Source of the DNA: Novosphingobium aerophilum
Lineage (GTDB): Bacteria > Pseudomonadota > Alphaproteobacteria > Sphingomonadales > Sphingomonadaceae
Assembly: GCF_014230305.1 (NCBI RefSeq)
Contig: NZ_JACLAU010000036.1
Coordinates: 1-32,730 of the forward strand
DNA length: 32,730 nt
Direction of reading: 5' to 3'
This document shows, piece after piece, positions 31,361 to 32,730 of the stretch (the first letter of the stretch is position 1; each line of letters starts with the position of its first letter). The translations under genes were made by a program, and so were the position numbers. The notes under the pieces were generated by a model. The model saw only the letters and a list, made by a program, of their open reading frames with translations, was not told the origin of the DNA and did no database searches.

Positions 31361-32245
31361 TCACTCCACGTCGACGCTCTTGCTCACCAGCACGTTGATC
31401 GAGACGCGGCGGTTCTGCGCCTTGCCTTCCTCGGTGTCGTTGCTGGCCTGGGGGTCGGCCTTGGCCATGCCGGTGGGGGTCAGCATGCGGTAGGGCTTCC
31501 ACTTGCAGGCCTGCTGCAGGTAATTGATCACCGCCCCGGCGCGCTTCTCGCTGAGGGTCTGGTTGTATTCGTCGCTGCCCACCGAATCGGTGTAGCCGAC
31601 CACCAGCATCAGGGCGTTATCGGTCGCCTCGGCGGTCTGGGCGACGCGGCACAGGTCGGCCCTGGCGGCGGGCGAGAGCGCGTATTTGCCGGTGTCGAAA
31701 TAGACGTTCGACGTGCTCTTGATGTTGTACTTGTCGATGTCGCCCAGGCGGCCACGCAGCGCCTCGGTCGCGGCGGACTGCTCCTCGAACTGCTGGGCAG
31801 TGCCGTTGCGGATCATGGAGGCGGTCTTGAAATCGGTGTTGCGGTAGGTGACCTGGCTGGCCACCAGCCCGCCGTCGCCCTGCAGCGTCTTGACCGTGAC
31901 CGGCAGGCCGTTGAGCAGCGCGCTGGCATCCTGCCGCCCCTTGCTGCCAAACAGCCCGCTGCTGGCCTTGACCCGGGTCGCCTCGGTCAGGGCAATCACC
32001 GTGCTGTTCCCGTCGGCGGCGGTGACCTTGATCTTCTGCCCGTTGCGGGCCGAGATGATGCCCTTGATTTCCGGCCCCGCCGCCAGCGTGGCGGGATCGA
32101 CCGGCTGGGATCCGTACACCGTGATGTTGGTCTTGACCGGCTCCTGCTCCTGCGGTTGCCCCTGGGCCAGCGCGGCCCCGGCGAGCGGCAGGGTGAGCGT
32201 GGCGATCAGGAGGGAAAGCCTGGGCCGGATCGGCATGGCACGCAT
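31361..32245 (-). CDS. OmpA family protein
   Basis: 294 residues. The signal peptide (RPRLSLLIATLTLPLAGAALA, cleaved near 27) is followed by a domain of about 70 residues (GIISARNGQKIKVTAADGNSTVIAL, near 62-130) resembling beta-rich DUF5666-type modules. The C-terminal OmpA peptidoglycan-binding domain (about 178-285) shows YFDTGKYALSPAARADL, VVGYTDSVGSDEYNQTLSEKRAGAVINYL and NRRVSINVL. It has no beta-barrel, so it is probably a periplasmic protein tethering to peptidoglycan. ATG at 32245 has GGAGA 7 nt upstream. It is convergent with the telA pair. Confidence 0.92.
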   Translation of the reverse strand: MRAMPIRPRLSLLIATLTLPLAGAALAQGQPQEQEPVKTNITVYGSQPVDPATLAAGPEIKGIISARNGQKIKVTAADGNSTVIALTEATRVKASSGLFGSKGRQDASALLNGLPVTVKTLQGDGGLVASQVTYRNTDFKTASMIRNGTAQQFEEQSAATEALRGRLGDIDKYNIKSTSNVYFDTGKYALSPAARADLCRVAQTAEATDNALMLVVGYTDSVGSDEYNQTLSEKRAGAVINYLQQACKWKPYRMLTPTGMAKADPQASNDTEEGKAQNRRVSINVLVSKSVDVE

Positions 32246-32450
32246 GATGTATCTCCTTCGAACAGCCCCGTCCGAAGCTGACTGTTGAGCCTTGCCTTGC
32301 GCGCGGATGAACGGGAACCGGGGAAGGCCGCAGCCGCCGTCGCGGCGGGCGGAAGCTGCGACGAATGGAGCGGCAGGGTACCGGGGGCTGATCGGCGGGT
32401 CGCACTCCGCGGCCGCAGCGACGAGTATGGGTGGGGGCGGACGTTTTCAG

Positions 32451-32546
32451 ATCCTCCCCCAGCGGGGGAGGGGGACCACCAAAGGTGGTGGAGGGGCACG
32501 CCGCCTTGCCCAACTGCCGCGCCCCAAGGAGAGTGCCCCTCCACCA
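32451..32546. repeat. Multi-hairpin intergenic repeat
   Basis: CCTCCCCC-AG-CGGGGGAGG forms one hairpin, and ACCACC-AAA-GGTGGT a second. TGGTGGAGGGGCAC (32486-32499) is a perfect inverted copy of GTGCCCCTCCACCA (32533-32546). I recall similar CCCCCAGCGGGGGAGGGGGACCACC elements from sphingomonad intergenic DNA; copy number here cannot be judged. Confidence 0.6.
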
Positions 32547-32643
32547 TCCTGCCCGCAGGGCAGTTTTCCCTGAGCGGCCGGCCTGCCGGCCAGCCGAAGG
32601 GGATGGTCCCCCTTGTATCTTGAAAGTGGTGCATGATGCGATT

Positions 32644-32673
32644 GCGGGAGGCTCCGCTAGCGGAGCCTCCCGC
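32644..32673. repeat. 30-bp perfect palindrome
   Basis: GCGGGAGGCTCCGCT is followed directly by its exact reverse complement, with no spacer and CGCTAGCG at the centre. No T-run follows on either side, so it is not a standard terminator. Confidence 0.8.
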
Positions 32674-32730
32674 CCGTTCGCGAGCCCGCGTCCCCCTTGG
32701 TCGTAGCAGCCCGCTGGGGAGCTTGGGCCC

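Larger units (their letters stand above)
32246..32730. other. Gene-free end of window with stacked inverted repeats
   Basis: No frame looks coding. The sequence holds the repeat at 32451-32546 and a 30-bp palindrome (32644-32673). Between 32547 and 32643 are further short dyads (CTGCCCGCAGGGCAG; GGCCGGCCTGCCGGCC). I see no promoter I would defend. Confidence 0.6.

Noticed and set aside
1..32730. CRISPR array, prophage, IS element or integron
   Set aside because: No regular direct repeats with spacers, and no transposase, integrase or phage structural genes in any frame.

Overview
The window is about 67% GC and is densely packed with chromosomal housekeeping genes. Protein signatures and gene order point to an alphaproteobacterium of the order Sphingomonadales (Novosphingobium/Sphingobium/Erythrobacter-like). 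The main clues are a tRNA-Trp upstream of secE-nusG-rplK-rplA, a recX-DUF192-NDUFA12-DUF2155 run next to aat, and several small inverted-repeat elements of a kind I recall from sphingomonad genomes. Genus-level placement is an inference.

Left part (1-5.3 kb). The 3' end of an unrecognised gene is followed by about 1.07 kb without a normal gene. That gap holds a short, self-contained transcription unit: a putative promoter, a 14-nt perfect complement of the 16S rRNA 3' end, an 18-codon ORF and an intrinsic terminator. It also holds an inverted-repeat element. Then come ilvE (branched-chain aminotransferase), yghU (glutathione-dependent oxidoreductase), tRNA-Gln(UUG), trhO (tRNA U34 hydroxylase) and mobA.

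5.3-15.5 kb. Two tandem leftward gene sets lie here. moaA-moaD-moaE-moaB-moaC-moeA form a tightly overlapping molybdopterin operon convergent with mobA. Upstream of it on the same strand is a complete heavy-metal RND efflux system: adaptor, CzcA/CusA-type pump and outer-membrane channel. The pump operon's leader carries two strong hairpins.

15.5-19.8 kb. A YhiN-type flavoprotein, a YdfG-like SDR, an Rrf2 Fe-S regulator with unusual cysteine spacing and a clear promoter, a 48-residue membrane microprotein and a class II DAHP synthase.

19.9-23.9 kb. The transcription/translation cluster rplA, rplK, nusG, secE reads leftward, with a terminator between nusG and rplK. A large polytopic membrane protein gene with its own promoter sits between tRNA-Trp and secE.

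24-27 kb. aat reads rightward and overlaps the 3' end of a DUF2155 lipoprotein gene by 157 bp in antiparallel orientation. NDUFA12-like, DUF192 lipoprotein and recX genes follow on the minus strand.

27-32.7 kb. A stand-alone fatty-acyl-AMP ligase, a telA-type toxic-anion-resistance gene translationally coupled to a membrane partner, and an OmpA-family protein. They are separated by three different inverted-repeat elements, and the window ends in a 30-bp perfect palindrome. No IS element, prophage or CRISPR array is visible. Several promoters share a TTGNCN / 16-18 bp / CTAGAN pattern.
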